Positions 26,816 to 36,085 of a DNA stretch of 64,000 nucleotides are shown here, one piece after another. The notes under the pieces were generated by a model that was not told the origin of the DNA, searched no databases, and saw only the letters and a program-made list of their open reading frames with translations. Origin of the DNA: Hydrogenophaga palleronii NBRC 102513 (lineage in GTDB: Bacteria > Pseudomonadota > Gammaproteobacteria > Burkholderiales > Burkholderiaceae_C); contig NZ_BCTJ01000022.1 in assembly GCF_001571225.1 (NCBI RefSeq), positions 1-64,000 on the forward strand, in the 5' to 3' direction. Each line of letters begins with the position of its first letter. Positions within the stretch are counted from its first letter, which is position 1. The translations under genes were made by a program, and so were the position numbers.

Positions 26816-28180
26816 TCAGGCGCCGCTGGGCGGCGTGGTGGTCTGCAGGCGCGTGCTGGCGGCCACCGGCGTGCTGGCCGGGCGCTGCCGGCCCTGGCCG
26901 AGGAAGCCGAAATCCATGGCCGGTTGTTCACCGTGCATCAGTTCGGCCAGCGCCTTGCCCGAACCGGCGCCATGGGTCCAGCCCAGCGTGCCGTGGCCGG
27001 CGTTGATCCACAGCTTGCGCAGCGGCGTGCGTCCGATCAGCGGGATGTTGGTCGGTGTCGCCGGGCGCAGGCCGCACCAGAACTGCGGGTCGCCACCTTG
27101 CTCGGGCGTGCGGGTGTCGGCCACGCCGGGGAACACCTGTTCGATGCGGCGCACCAGCATCTCGCAGCGCTTGCGTGCCAGCGGCGTGTCGAGCGAGAGA
27201 TCAAAGCCGCCGAGTTCGATGGTGCCGGCCACACGCAGCTGGTTGCCCAGGCGCGAGACCGCGCACTTCATCTCGTCGTCCAGCATGCTCACGCTGGGCG
27301 CGCGTTCGGGGTGCAGCAGCGGCAGGGTGGCGCTGTAGCCCTTGCCCGGGTAGATCGGCACCGACACGCCGACCGACTTCATCAGCGGCGCGCTGTACGA
27401 GCCGCAGGCCACCACGAAAGCGTCACCACGCAGGCAGCGCGCCACGCCGTCGCTGCGGTCGCGCACGCGCACCTGGCGCACCTCGTCACCGTCGCGCTCG
27501 ATCTGTTCGATGTCGTGGTTGAACAGCAGCTGCGCGCCGTGCCGGGCGCACAACGCAGCCAGCTGCTGCGTGAACATCCGCGCGTCGCCCGACTCGTCGC
27601 TGGGGGTGTAGGTGCCGCCCACGATGTGCTCGCCGAAAGCGCGCAGGGCCGGTTCGATGGCCAGCAACTCGTCGCGCGAGACCACGCGCCGCTGCACGCC
27701 GAAGCGTTGCATCAGCGCCGCCGCGTCGGCCGCGCCGTCGAAGGATTTCTGGTCGGTGTAGTAATGCGCGATGCCGCGTTCGAGCCGGTTGTATTCGATG
27801 CCGGTCTGGGCCACCACCTCCTTGAGCGCGGCGTGGCTGTAGGCGCCCAGCGCCACCAGTTGCGCCACGTTGCGCACGAAGGCCTTGTCGTTGCACTGCG
27901 CCAGGAACTGCAGGCCCCAGCGCCATTGCGCCCAGTCGAGCTGCGGGCGGAACAGCAGCGGCGACTCGTCGGAGAACATCCACTTCAGGGTCTTGAGCGG
28001 CGCGTCCTTGTTGGCCCAGGGCTCGCAGTAACTGACCGAGATCTGCGCCGCGTTGGCGAAGCTGGTTTCCAGTGCGGCGCCGGGCTGGCGATCCACCAGC
28101 GTGACCTGGTGGCCACGCTGCAGCAGGTGCCATGCCGTGCTGACTCCGATGATGCCCGCGCCCAGTACCGTGACCTGCAT
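26816..28180 (-). CDS. dadA: D-amino acid dehydrogenase small subunit
   Basis: A 454-residue DAO-family flavoprotein. The N-terminal FAD motif VLGAGIIGVSTAWHLLQRGHQVTLVDRQ is of the DadA type, and the C-terminal block GHGTLGWTHGAGSGKALAELMHGEQP completes the flavin site. DadA oxidises D-alanine and other D-amino acids to 2-oxo acids and passes electrons to the respiratory chain. GGAG precedes the ATG at 28180. The C-terminal tail after about 430 (ASTPVAASTRLQTTTPPSGA) is low-complexity. It is divergent from an ArgP-like regulator. Confidence 0.9.
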   Translation of the reverse strand: MQVTVLGAGIIGVSTAWHLLQRGHQVTLVDRQPGAALETSFANAAQISVSYCEPWANKDAPLKTLKWMFSDESPLLFRPQLDWAQWRWGLQFLAQCNDKAFVRNVAQLVALGAYSHAALKEVVAQTGIEYNRLERGIAHYYTDQKSFDGAADAAALMQRFGVQRRVVSRDELLAIEPALRAFGEHIVGGTYTPSDESGDARMFTQQLAALCARHGAQLLFNHDIEQIERDGDEVRQVRVRDRSDGVARCLRGDAFVVACGSYSAPLMKSVGVSVPIYPGKGYSATLPLLHPERAPSVSMLDDEMKCAVSRLGNQLRVAGTIELGGFDLSLDTPLARKRCEMLVRRIEQVFPGVADTRTPEQGGDPQFWCGLRPATPTNIPLIGRTPLRKLWINAGHGTLGWTHGAGSGKALAELMHGEQPAMDFGFLGQGRQRPASTPVAASTRLQTTTPPSGA

Positions 28181-28331
28181 GATCCGCTCCGAAAAAGGGA
28201 TGGTGAATGCGCCGCAGTATGGGAAAGATCGGGGCGTTGGTGAAGTGGGATTAAACTAAAATCCAAATCATCAGAATGACTTATGTGACGGTCATGCGCC
28301 GTTCACCATAACGAACGCTTCGGAGCTTCCC

Positions 28332-29249
28332 ATGAGCACCTTTGACCCTGACGCCCTCGAATGCCTGGCCGCCATCATCGAAGAGGGCGGTTTCGAACGC
28401 GCCGCCCAGCGGCTCTCGATCACCCAGTCCGCCGTGTCGCAGCGCCTGCGCGCACTGGAGGCGCAAGTCGGCACGGTGCTGATCGTGCGCAGCCGCCCGC
28501 TCAAGCCCACCGCGGCCGGGCAGCTCATGCTCAAGCACGCCAAGATGATGCGGCTGCTGCGCGCCGACCTCGAGAAAGACCTGAAGGAACTGGCACCCAG
28601 CACCACCGGGCGCGGGCGCGAGGAAGAGCGCATCTCGGTGGCGATCAACGCCGACAGCATCGCCACCTGGGCCCTGCCCGCGCTCGACGCGCTGGCGCAG
28701 GGCGGATTGCCGATCGAAATCATCACCGACGACCAGGAGTTCACCCACGAGTGGCTGCGCGAAGGCCAGGTTCTGGGCTGCGTCACCTCACTCGGCCAGG
28801 CCCTGCGCGGCTGCAAGATGGAAGTGCTCGGCACCATGGACTACGTGGCCGTGGCGCGCGCCGAGTACGCCGCCGAACACCTGCCCAAAGGCCTGAGCGC
28901 ACACAACTTCCACAAGCAGCCCTTCATCGCCTTCAACCGCAAGGACCACCTGCAACATGGCTTCGTCTCGCGCGCCTTCGGCTTGCCGCGCGTGATGCTC
29001 AAGCAACTGTTCGTGCCGTCCAGCGAAGGCCAGGTGCGCGCGGTGCAGGCCGGTTGGGGGGTGAGCGTGTTGCCCGAGCTGCAGGTGCGCGACCGGCTGG
29101 CCAGCGGCGAGCTGGTGAACCTGGCGCCGCGCCACCGGCTGGAGGTGGTGCTGCACTGGCACTGCTGGAACCTGAATTCGGACGTGCTCGATGCCCTGAG
29201 CACTGCGCTGCGCCGCGCCGCGGGCGAAAACCTGCGCGCCGTCGCCTGA
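28332..29249 (+). CDS. LysR-type regulator of the ArgP/LysG group
   Basis: A 305-residue LysR protein. HTH: ALECLAAIIEEGGFERAAQRLSITQSAVSQRLRALEAQVGTVLIVRS, and the central RISVAINADSIATWALPAL matches ArgP (formerly IciA). ArgP senses arginine or lysine and activates the exporter ArgO/LysE and other genes. No LysE-type exporter is next to it; the divergent neighbour is dadA, so regulation of D-amino acid use is possible. The spacer 28181-28331 is unusually AT-rich for this window and probably holds both promoters. Confidence 0.88.
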   Translation: MSTFDPDALECLAAIIEEGGFERAAQRLSITQSAVSQRLRALEAQVGTVLIVRSRPLKPTAAGQLMLKHAKMMRLLRADLEKDLKELAPSTTGRGREEERISVAINADSIATWALPALDALAQGGLPIEIITDDQEFTHEWLREGQVLGCVTSLGQALRGCKMEVLGTMDYVAVARAEYAAEHLPKGLSAHNFHKQPFIAFNRKDHLQHGFVSRAFGLPRVMLKQLFVPSSEGQVRAVQAGWGVSVLPELQVRDRLASGELVNLAPRHRLEVVLHWHCWNLNSDVLDALSTALRRAAGENLRAVA

Positions 29250-29345
29250 AGGCGCGACCGGCGCAGCGCCGGGTGACTGCCCGGTCGCGAAACCGACCCG
29301 TCGGTTGAACTGAGGCAGAATGCCTGCACCGTCACGAGGTTCCCC

Positions 29346-29999
29346 ATGGTCAGCGCCGCTTCCCCCGCCCCGTCCCCCAGCCCGCTCGCGCCCAAGCGCA
29401 GCTTCCGCGCCCAGATGCACCAGGCGCGGGAGGACGCGATCATCACCGTGGTGAACCGCCTGCTGGCCGAAAAGGGCTTCGAGGCCATGACCCTGGACGC
29501 GGTGGCGATCGAGGTCGGCATCGCCAAGGCCAGCCTCTACAAACACTTCTCCAGCAAGGAAGACCTGGCCGCGGCCGCGATGGTGCACGTGATGCAGCGC
29601 GCGCTGGCGTTTCTGGACACGCTGCAGGCGGCACCCGCCGGTGTGCGGCCGATCGACCAGCTCAAGGCCGTGGCGCGCTGGACCATGGAGGTGCAGCTGG
29701 CCGGCGAGATGCCGTCGCTGCCGAGCGAGAACTCCAGCCTGCGCGCGGCCCTGGCCAGCAACAAGGCCTATGTCGACGGCCTGATGGAGGTGAGCGAACG
29801 CCTGGGGGAATGGATCACCGCGGCCCAGGCCGACGGCAGCCTCAACAGCGCGCTGCCGCCGATTGCCGTGCTGTACACCTTGTACGCGCGCGCCTGCGAC
29901 CCGGTGCTGGGTTTCCTGCGGGGCAGCGAGCAGTACGACAACGCGCAGATCATCGAGATGGTGCTGAGCACCTGTTTCGACGGCCTGCAGTCGCGCTGA
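29346..29999 (+). CDS. TetR/AcrR family regulator
   Basis: A 217-residue regulator with HTH ITVVNRLLAEKGFEAMTLDAVAIEVGIAKASLYKHFSSKEDLAAAAM, preceded by a 40-residue Pro/Ser-rich and basic extension. The C-terminal half resembles TetR_C_11-like domains. It is followed by a strong terminator and has no co-directional partner, so its target is not evident from context. Confidence 0.88.
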   Translation: MVSAASPAPSPSPLAPKRSFRAQMHQAREDAIITVVNRLLAEKGFEAMTLDAVAIEVGIAKASLYKHFSSKEDLAAAAMVHVMQRALAFLDTLQAAPAGVRPIDQLKAVARWTMEVQLAGEMPSLPSENSSLRAALASNKAYVDGLMEVSERLGEWITAAQADGSLNSALPPIAVLYTLYARACDPVLGFLRGSEQYDNAQIIEMVLSTCFDGLQSR

Positions 30000-30019
30000 C
30001 GCGGCCCCCTTCGACCGAC

Positions 30020-30056
30020 CATGAAAAAGGGCCGCTGGATGCGGCCCTTTTTCATG
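30020..30056. terminator. Bidirectional terminator
   Basis: Stem GAAAAAGGGCCGC, loop TGGAT, stem GCGGCCCTTTTTC. It serves the convergent TetR gene (+) and universal stress protein gene (-). Confidence 0.9.
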
Positions 30057-30068
30057 TGTGCAGTGCGT

Positions 30069-30491
30069 TCAACGCACCAGCAGCACCGGCACGCTGCAGT
30101 GCGCCAGCACCTGCGTGGCGACCGAGCCCATCACCAGGTTGCCCAGCGCGCTGTGGCCGTGCGAGCCCATCACCACCAGATCGAACTTGCCGCTTTCGGC
30201 GGCCTTGGAAATCTGTTCGCCCGGCGCACCCACCTTGTGGATCGTCTTGGCTTCGATGCCATTGCGCTTGAGCAGCTTGAGCACCGAGGTGGTGACCTTG
30301 GCGGACTCTTCTTCGTAGTACTCGTTGGCGGTGGCCGCGCCCACGGCCGCGCGTGCGCGTGCCGGCAGGGGAGGCTGCACGCTGATCAGCGAGAACGTAT
30401 TGCCCGCGCCAAACAGGTTGTCGTGCGTGGCGATGTAAGCCAACATCTTCTTGGTGTATGCGCTGCCATCGACAGCCAGCAGGATCTTCAT
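30069..30491 (-). CDS. Universal stress protein
   Basis: A 140-residue single UspA domain. The ATP-binding signature is present as VVMGSHGHSALGNLVMGSVATQVL, the G-2x-G-9x-G-S/T form, so it is an ATP-binding Usp. ILLAVDGS at the N-terminus is typical. The ATG at 30491 has AAGGAG upstream. Single-domain Usps are induced by starvation or redox stress; the gene stands alone. Confidence 0.92.
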   Translation of the reverse strand: MKILLAVDGSAYTKKMLAYIATHDNLFGAGNTFSLISVQPPLPARARAAVGAATANEYYEEESAKVTTSVLKLLKRNGIEAKTIHKVGAPGEQISKAAESGKFDLVVMGSHGHSALGNLVMGSVATQVLAHCSVPVLLVR

Positions 30492-30561
30492 CGGGGCATC
30501 TCCTTGTGGTGGTTCCAGGGCGCAGTGTAGACCCTCGAACCCGCACGGCCTTTGCGCTGGC

Positions 30562-31371
30562 TCAAGTGCCGGTGCTGGTGCCCATGCCCGCATCGCGTGT
30601 CGGCACATCGATCAGCTGCTGCGGCATGAAACCATCCTGCTCGCCCTTGATGTCGTAGCCCAGGGGGTTGGCGACGATGCGGCAGCGGCCCACCTGCACA
30701 TCGGTCGGGCAGTGCAGGTGGCCGTGCAGCCAGAGGTCGGCCTGCGGCAACCAGCTGTCCAGGGCATTGCAGAAGCCGGCCGTGCCGGGCGTGAGGCCAT
30801 AACGCGGGTCGGCGCTGTGCAAGGTGGGTGCGAAATGGGTCACCACCACGGTGGTGCCGTCGAAGGGCTGGGCCAGTGCCGTGCGCAGCCACTGCTGGCA
30901 CTCCAGCGCAAGCTCGCGCATGGCGGCGGCGTCGAACAGCTCGCCGTTGCGTTGGCCCGCCATCTTCACCAGGTAGTGGTTGGCGGCGCGGTAGGCCTTT
31001 TCACGGTCCCCCAGCGCGTCGTAGTCGCTCCACAGCGTGGTGCCCACGAAGCGCACGCCGTGGATGACGCGCGTCTCGCGTTCCAGCCAGATCATGCCCA
31101 GGCGCTCGCAGACCGCGCGCAGGCGCTGGTGCGCGTCGTCCACGTCGAGGGCGTCGTACTCGTGGTTGCCGGGCACGAACAGCACAGGCACCGGCCAGTT
31201 GGCAAAGCGGCCCAGGCCCCAGTCGGACTCGTCCATGGCGCTGCCGTCGCGGCGCAGCTGGTAGGAGCCGACGTCGCCGGCCAGCACCAGCAGGTCGGCA
31301 CCCGGGGCTGGCTCCGGGACAAAGTCGGGGTTGGCTTCGAGGTGCAGGTCACTGAGCAGCTGGAGTTTCAT
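30562..31371 (-). CDS. Calcineurin-like metallophosphoesterase
   Basis: A 269-residue phosphoesterase with the full dimetal motif set: DLHLE (8-12), GDVGS, GNHEY, a His in VVVTHFAP and GHLH near the C-terminus. The start at 31371 gives the family N-terminus MKLQLLSDLHLE. It is cytoplasmic. The physiological substrate is not predictable; members cleave cyclic nucleotides, dinucleotides or phosphoproteins. The last 12 residues are Gly/Thr-rich. Confidence 0.88.
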   Translation of the reverse strand: MKLQLLSDLHLEANPDFVPEPAPGADLLVLAGDVGSYQLRRDGSAMDESDWGLGRFANWPVPVLFVPGNHEYDALDVDDAHQRLRAVCERLGMIWLERETRVIHGVRFVGTTLWSDYDALGDREKAYRAANHYLVKMAGQRNGELFDAAAMRELALECQQWLRTALAQPFDGTTVVVTHFAPTLHSADPRYGLTPGTAGFCNALDSWLPQADLWLHGHLHCPTDVQVGRCRIVANPLGYDIKGEQDGFMPQQLIDVPTRDAGMGTSTGT

Positions 31372-31394
31372 GCGCCCATTGTCGGCCAGTGTGG

Positions 31395-32384
31395 TCACGG
31401 GGTTTTTCTGGCGGCGCGCTTCGGCTTTGCCGCAGGTTCGCTGCTGCGGGCTGCGCGCGCCACCGTGTCGCGCAACCAGTGGTGGGCGGTGTTCTGCGTC
31501 GCCTGTCGGTGCCAGAGGGCGTCCACATGCACGGCCGCGACCTGCAGCGGCAACTCGCAGAGCGCCAGTTCGTGCTCCATGCCGGTGGCGCCGACGAAGT
31601 GGCGCGGCAGCACGGTCAGCAGGTCGGTGGTGGCGACCACGCGCCCGGCGGTGAAGAACTGGTTGACGGTCAGCACCACGCGGCGCTGCCGCGACACCGC
31701 GGTGAGCGCCTCGTCCACGAAGCCGAAAGGCCGGCCGGAGAAGCTCACCAGCAGGTGGCGCGCGGCGCAATAGTCGTCCAGGCTCAGGGGCTTGCCGGCC
31801 AGCGGGTGGCCGCGCCGCATCACCACCACGTACTCGCCGTCGTACAGGCGCTGGTGGTGGAAGTGCGGGTTGTTCTCCTGCAGGTGCAGCGCGCCCAGCT
31901 CGGCCAGCACACCGGGGAAGTGGCCGATCGCCAGGTCGACCGTGCCCGATTCCAGCAACCCGCGCGGGTCGCGGGTGGTCAGCGGCAGCACGCGCAGGTT
32001 GACGCCCGGGGCCTCGCTTTCCAGCAGGTCCATCAGCGCCGGGATGAGTTTGGCGGCGGTGGCGTCGGCCATGGCGAGCACGAAGGCGTTGCGTGCGCTC
32101 AGCGGGTCGAACGTGCCCGGTGCCAGCGACTCACGCAGCATGTGCAGCGCGTCGCGCACCGTGGGCCACAGGGCCAGGGCCGCGGCGGTCGGCTCCACGC
32201 CGTAGCCGGCGCGCCGCACCAGTTCGTCGCCCAGCACCTCGCGCAGGCGGCGCAGCGCGTTGCTGACGGCGGGCTGCGTCATGGCGAGGTTGCTGGCCGC
32301 GCGGGTCAGGTTGCGCTCGGTCATGACTTCGTCGAACACCCGCAGCAGGTTCAGGTCAAGGGTGCGGAAGTTGAGCTGATTCAT
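31395..32384 (-). CDS. LysR family regulator (NodD/LinR-like group)
   Basis: A 329-residue LysR protein. HTH: LDLNLLRVFDEVMTERNLTRAASNLAMTQPAVSNALRRLREVLGDELVRR; the motif SNALRRLR is of the NodD/PcpR/LinR subgroup that often responds to aromatic compounds. It has a basic C-terminal tail (AAKPKRAARKTP). ATG 32384 is preferred over 32405. Its divergent neighbour encodes a small membrane protein, not an obvious catabolic target. Confidence 0.88.
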   Translation of the reverse strand: MNQLNFRTLDLNLLRVFDEVMTERNLTRAASNLAMTQPAVSNALRRLREVLGDELVRRAGYGVEPTAAALALWPTVRDALHMLRESLAPGTFDPLSARNAFVLAMADATAAKLIPALMDLLESEAPGVNLRVLPLTTRDPRGLLESGTVDLAIGHFPGVLAELGALHLQENNPHFHHQRLYDGEYVVVMRRGHPLAGKPLSLDDYCAARHLLVSFSGRPFGFVDEALTAVSRQRRVVLTVNQFFTAGRVVATTDLLTVLPRHFVGATGMEHELALCELPLQVAAVHVDALWHRQATQNTAHHWLRDTVARAARSSEPAAKPKRAARKTP

Positions 32385-32432
32385 TACCCGGCTGAATATA
32401 AACAATCACAAAGATAAATTGGACGGATAACA

Positions 32433-32444
32433 GGGTTAACCCTA
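32433..32444. promoter_or_regulatory. 12-base perfect palindrome in a divergent promoter region
   Basis: AGGGTTAACCCT lies between the LysR gene start (32384, -) and the membrane protein start (32491, +), in AT-rich surroundings. It could be an operator for the LysR protein or part of a promoter. Confidence 0.4.
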
Positions 32445-32490
32445 GGATTGCGGGGTCCAAAAGACATTTTTCCCCTATCTGGAGTCCGCC

Positions 32491-33069
32491 ATGAGCACCT
32501 ACGCATCCCATCCTTCCGCCCCGCTGGGCCTGCGCCCGGCATCCACGCCCGCGCACAAGGGTGTCGACGGCATTCAACGCCGTTCCGACAATGCGCGTGG
32601 TCTCGCCGCCATGCTGCTGGCCGCCGTCGTGGCCGCCATGGTGGTTATCGCCGACCGCCTGATCAGCACCTGGGCCGACGGCCAGCTGTTCCTGGCCTGG
32701 GTGTTCCTCTGGGTCGTGGTGTTCGCCGGCATGGCCCTGTTTGCCAACACCGCCCGTTCGCTGGCCCGCCGCACGGTGGTCGCGCTGGACGGCTGGTCGC
32801 AAACCCTGGCCGAAGCGCGCGCCGAAGCCCGCCTGTGGGAAATGGCCCGCATGGACCACCGCCTGATGAACGAGCTGATCACCGCCCGCAACCGCGCCGC
32901 TGAAGAAGCCGACGTGCAGGCACCTGCCGCGGCCGCCCCGCACGCCTTCAGCGAAGCCCTGGCCCCGCTGGGCATGCCCGAAGTGCCCAAGGCGGTTGCG
33001 CCGCAAATGGGTTACTGGGAACGCCTGGGCCATGCCCGCGCCCGCAACCGCCTGATGCACTACATCTGA
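32491..33069 (+). CDS. Small inner-membrane protein, unknown function
   Basis: A 192-residue protein with two predicted transmembrane helices (about residues 37-55 and 66-86). The remaining 100 residues are cytoplasmic, helical and highly charged (RAEARLWEMARMDHRLMNELITARNRAAEEAD). TGGAG precedes the ATG. The charged region may form a coiled coil. I do not recognise a characterised family; similar proteins are common in Comamonadaceae. A strong terminator follows. Confidence 0.8.
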   Translation: MSTYASHPSAPLGLRPASTPAHKGVDGIQRRSDNARGLAAMLLAAVVAAMVVIADRLISTWADGQLFLAWVFLWVVVFAGMALFANTARSLARRTVVALDGWSQTLAEARAEARLWEMARMDHRLMNELITARNRAAEEADVQAPAAAAPHAFSEALAPLGMPEVPKAVAPQMGYWERLGHARARNRLMHYI

Positions 33070-33082
33070 CGCCTCGCGCGCC

Positions 33083-33118
33083 CATGAAAAAAGCCACCGG
33101 ACTCGGTGGCTTTTTTTT
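33083..33118. terminator. Bidirectional terminator
   Basis: A-run, stem GCCACCG, loop GACT, stem CGGTGGC, eight T. It separates the convergent membrane protein gene (+) and pckG (-). Confidence 0.9.
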
Positions 33119-33199
33119 CGTCCCGGCTTTTCAGGGCCGGGTGGTGCGTGTGATGGGTGACGGGCCGGCAGCGTGTGCCAGTCCGTCACGGCACGGGCC

Positions 33200-35062
33200 T
33201 CAGGCCGCGGCCAGGCGCTTCTCGATCTGCGCTTTGGTTTCTTCCAGTTCACGCGGCAGGTGGTGCTTGAGCTGGGTGAACAGCTCGGCGTGCAGCTCCA
33301 GTTCCTTGATCCAGGCGGCGTGGTCGATGTGGGTCACTGTGCGGTACTGCTCGGCCGAGAAGTCCAGGCCCTGCCAGTGGATGTCCTCGAAGTTCGGGCT
33401 CAGGCCGAAGGCGTGTTCGCTGCCCTGGCCGGCCTGGCCTTCCAGGCGGTCGATCATCCACTTGAGCACGCGCATGTTTTCGCCGAAGCCGGGCCAGACG
33501 AACTTGCCGGCCTCGTCCTTGCGGAACCAGTTGACGCAGTAGATCGCCGGCAGCTTCGCGCCTTGCGCTTCCAGCTTGCCGCCCACGTCCAGCCAGTGCT
33601 GGAAGTAGTCGCTCATGTTGTAGCCGGTGAACGGCAGCATGGCGAACGGGTCGCGGCGCACCACGCCTTGCGCGCCAAAGGCGGCGGCGGTGGTTTCCGA
33701 GCCCATGGTGGCGGCCATGTAGACGCCTTCGGTCCAGTTGCGGGCTTCGGTCACCAGCGGCACGGTGGTGCTGCGGCGGCCACCGAAGATGAAGGCGTCG
33801 ATCGCCACGCCGGCCGGGTCGTCCCAGGCGCTGTCGAGCGCCGGGTTGTTGGTGGCGGCGACGGTGAAGCGTGCGTTCGGGTGCGCGGCCTTGGCGCCGG
33901 TTTCCTTGGCGACCTGCGGCGTCCAGTCCTTGCCTTGCCAGTCGATGGCGTGGGCCGGGGCTTCGCCCATGCCTTCCCACCAGACGTCGCCATCGTCGGT
34001 CAGCGCGACGTTGGTGAAGATCACGTCCTTCTCCAGGCTGGCCATGCAGTTCGGGTTGCTCTGCTGGTTGGTGCCGGGGGCGACGCCGAAGTAACCGGCT
34101 TCCGGGTTGATGGCGTACAGGCGGCCGTCCTGGCCGGGCTTGATCCAGGCGATGTCGTCGCCGATGGTGGTGACCTGCCAGCCTTCGAAGCCCTTGGGCG
34201 GGATCAGCATGGCGAAGTTGGTCTTGCCGCAGGCGCTGGGGAAGGCCGCGGCCACGTGGTACTTCTTGCCTTGCGGGTTGGTCACGCCGAGGATCAGCAT
34301 GTGCTCGGCCAGCCAGCCTTCCTTGCGGCCCATGGTGGAAGCGATGCGCAGCGCGAAGCACTTCTTGCCCAGCAGCGCGTTGCCACCGTAGCCGGAGCCG
34401 TAGCTCCAGATCTCGCGCGTCTCGGGGTAGTGCACGATGTACTTGGTGGTCGGGTTGCAAGGCCAGCCGGTCTGGTCTGTCTCGCCCTGGGCCAGCGGTG
34501 CGCCCACGGTGTGCACGCAGGGCACGAATTCGCCGTCGGCACCCAGCACGTCGAACACGGGCTTGCCCATGCGCGTCATGAGCTTCATGTTGACCGCCAC
34601 GTAGGCGCTGTCGGTGAGCTCGATGCCGATGTGGGCGATCGGGCTGCCCAGCGGGCCCATGCTGAACGGCACCACGTACATGGTGCGGCCGCGCATGCAG
34701 CCGTCAAACAGCGGCTGCAGGGTGGCGCGCATCTCGGCCGGGGCTTTCCAGTTGTTGGTCGGGCCGGCGTCTTCCTGCTTTTCCGAGCAGATGAAGGTGC
34801 GGTCTTCCACGCGCGCCACGTCCGAGGGGTCGGAGCAGGCCAGGAAGCTGTTGGGCCGTTTGACCGGGTCCAGCCGCTTCATCGTGCCGGCGTCCACCAG
34901 CTGCTGGCACAGGCGCGCGTACTCGTCGTCGCTGCCGTCGCACCAGACGATCTGGTCGGGCTTGCACAGGGCAGCCATGTCGGCCACCCAGGCGATCAGC
35001 CGGGCGTTTTTCACGTAGGAGGGGGTGTTGAGGGACAGGCCCTGCATCACGGGTGCGTTCAT
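33200..35062 (-). CDS. pckG: Phosphoenolpyruvate carboxykinase (GTP)
   Basis: The 620-residue enzyme converts oxaloacetate and GTP to phosphoenolpyruvate, CO2 and GDP, the entry step of gluconeogenesis. P-loop block [13 protein letters not shown] with the reactive Cys, the metal-binding block [16 protein letters not shown] and the [23 protein letters not shown] block are all typical of the GTP-dependent class. GGAG lies about 9 bases before the ATG at 35062. It is monocistronic with a long (over 300 base) upstream region. Confidence 0.96.
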   Translation of the reverse strand: MNAPVMQGLSLNTPSYVKNARLIAWVADMAALCKPDQIVWCDGSDDEYARLCQQLVDAGTMKRLDPVKRPNSFLACSDPSDVARVEDRTFICSEKQEDAGPTNNWKAPAEMRATLQPLFDGCMRGRTMYVVPFSMGPLGSPIAHIGIELTDSAYVAVNMKLMTRMGKPVFDVLGADGEFVPCVHTVGAPLAQGETDQTGWPCNPTTKYIVHYPETREIWSYGSGYGGNALLGKKCFALRIASTMGRKEGWLAEHMLILGVTNPQGKKYHVAAAFPSACGKTNFAMLIPPKGFEGWQVTTIGDDIAWIKPGQDGRLYAINPEAGYFGVAPGTNQQSNPNCMASLEKDVIFTNVALTDDGDVWWEGMGEAPAHAIDWQGKDWTPQVAKETGAKAAHPNARFTVAATNNPALDSAWDDPAGVAIDAFIFGGRRSTTVPLVTEARNWTEGVYMAATMGSETTAAAFGAQGVVRRDPFAMLPFTGYNMSDYFQHWLDVGGKLEAQGAKLPAIYCVNWFRKDEAGKFVWPGFGENMRVLKWMIDRLEGQAGQGSEHAFGLSPNFEDIHWQGLDFSAEQYRTVTHIDHAAWIKELELHAELFTQLKHHLPRELEETKAQIEKRLAAA

Positions 35063-35435
35063 GGAGTTGCTCCAGAAGTTTGTAAACCGGCGTCCCGGAG
35101 ACACCAACAGCCGCAAACGCCATGGACATGGCGGGGCGGCTGTCAAAGGGGTCCCTCGGGCTCAAAAGGGGGCGGTCGGCGCGTGGTCTGCGGTGCCGAT
35201 GGGCGGGGCAGCGGGGGTGATCACAACCGGGTCGGTGGACCCGGAGGCGCTCGGCGTGTCGGCCAATGACGCCAATTTTATGAAAGTGCCCGTCGGGTTA
35301 CGAGATCGTTACATGCAAAACCGACATAACGTGATGCATTGAACGGTTTGACCGACAAATGGGCCCGCTACCAGGGCAAAAAGAAAGCCGAAGGCCCTCA
35401 CGGGCTTTTCGGCTGTCGGGCGGAGCCGGGTGGGC
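35063..35435. other. Gene-free gap upstream of pckG and downstream of the His-rich small gene
   Basis: The right third holds a terminator (35378-35414). The part 35270-35345 is AT-rich relative to the surroundings and likely contains the pckG promoter. No open frame or RNA gene is recognised. Confidence 0.5.
35378..35414 (-). terminator. Terminator of the His-rich small membrane protein gene
   Basis: Stem AGCCGAAGGCCC, loop TCAC, stem GGGCTTTTCGGCT (one bulge). The A-rich left flank AAAAAGAAA reads as a U-tract on the minus strand. Confidence 0.75.
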
Positions 35436-35585
35436 TCAGGCCATGAAGACGGCGATGAACGCCAGCAGGAACATCAGCACGGCGCCGGCGATCGGCAGGA
35501 CCACGGGGGCATAAGGCACCACGGATTCCACCAGATCCTGGGGTTCGTCGTTGTGGCTGTGGTGGTGGTGATCTTGCTGGGACAT
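35436..35585 (-). CDS. Histidine-rich small membrane protein (49 residues)
   Basis: The chosen start at 35585 has GGAG eight bases upstream. The N-terminus MSQQDHHHHSHNDEPQDLVE is rich in His and acidic residues, followed by one transmembrane helix (VVPYAPVVLPIAGAVLMFLLAFIAVFMA). It could bind divalent metal ions at the membrane. It has its own terminator. It is shorter than most gene finders accept. Similar tiny proteins may be conserved in Comamonadaceae, but no function is known to me. Confidence 0.75.
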   Translation of the reverse strand: MSQQDHHHHSHNDEPQDLVESVVPYAPVVLPIAGAVLMFLLAFIAVFMA

Positions 35586-35651
35586 CGGGGCTGCTCCGTC
35601 AGAGGTTTCTAAAACTGGCGCGATTTTAAGGTAAAGCCCTGCCTGACTCAT

Positions 35652-36077
35652 TCAGAGCAGGGCATAGGTGGTGCTGGCGCGGCACACGCTGCGCCCGTCG
35701 CTGGCGCCGGCGATGTCGATTTCGCCGAACACCAGGCTCTTGCCGGCGCGCAGCACGCGCGCGGTGATGCGCGCGTCCTGGTTCGACAGCGGCTTGAGAA
35801 AACTGCTGTTGAGCTGCACCGTGGTCATGGGGCGCTGGCTGCCGAGGCGGGTCACGATGGCCAGCACCATGGCGGTGTCGGCGGCGGCCATCATGGCCTG
35901 GCCGCAGAGCATGCCGCCGACGCGCGCGAGCTGTTCGCTCTGGGGCAGGCGCAGCGTGACCTCGCCGTCGGCGAACGACTCGACCTGCAGCCCCAGGGTC
36001 TGGATCCAGGGTGCGAACCAGTCGGTCAGCAGGCCCTGCAGCGCGTCGACAGTGGTGCCGGGTGGCGTGTCGCCCAT
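35652..36077 (-). CDS. PaaI-like hotdog thioesterase
   Basis: A 141-residue hotdog-fold protein with the PaaI-type block GGMLCGQAMMAAADTAMVLAIVT (catalytic Asp) and MTTVQLNSSFLKPL. It starts 9 bases after the stop of the channel gene, with AGGA upstream, so both are in one transcript. It probably hydrolyses acyl- or aryl-CoA esters; the link with a channel gene has no obvious biochemical sense. Confidence 0.88.
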   Translation of the reverse strand: MGDTPPGTTVDALQGLLTDWFAPWIQTLGLQVESFADGEVTLRLPQSEQLARVGGMLCGQAMMAAADTAMVLAIVTRLGSQRPMTTVQLNSSFLKPLSNQDARITARVLRAGKSLVFGEIDIAGASDGRSVCRASTTYALL

Positions 36078-36085
36078 CGTGTGTG

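Noticed and set aside
28181-28331. Riboswitch or small RNA in the AT-rich gap between dadA and the ArgP-like gene
   Set aside because: The AT-rich sequence is explained by two divergent promoters; no conserved RNA motif was recognised.
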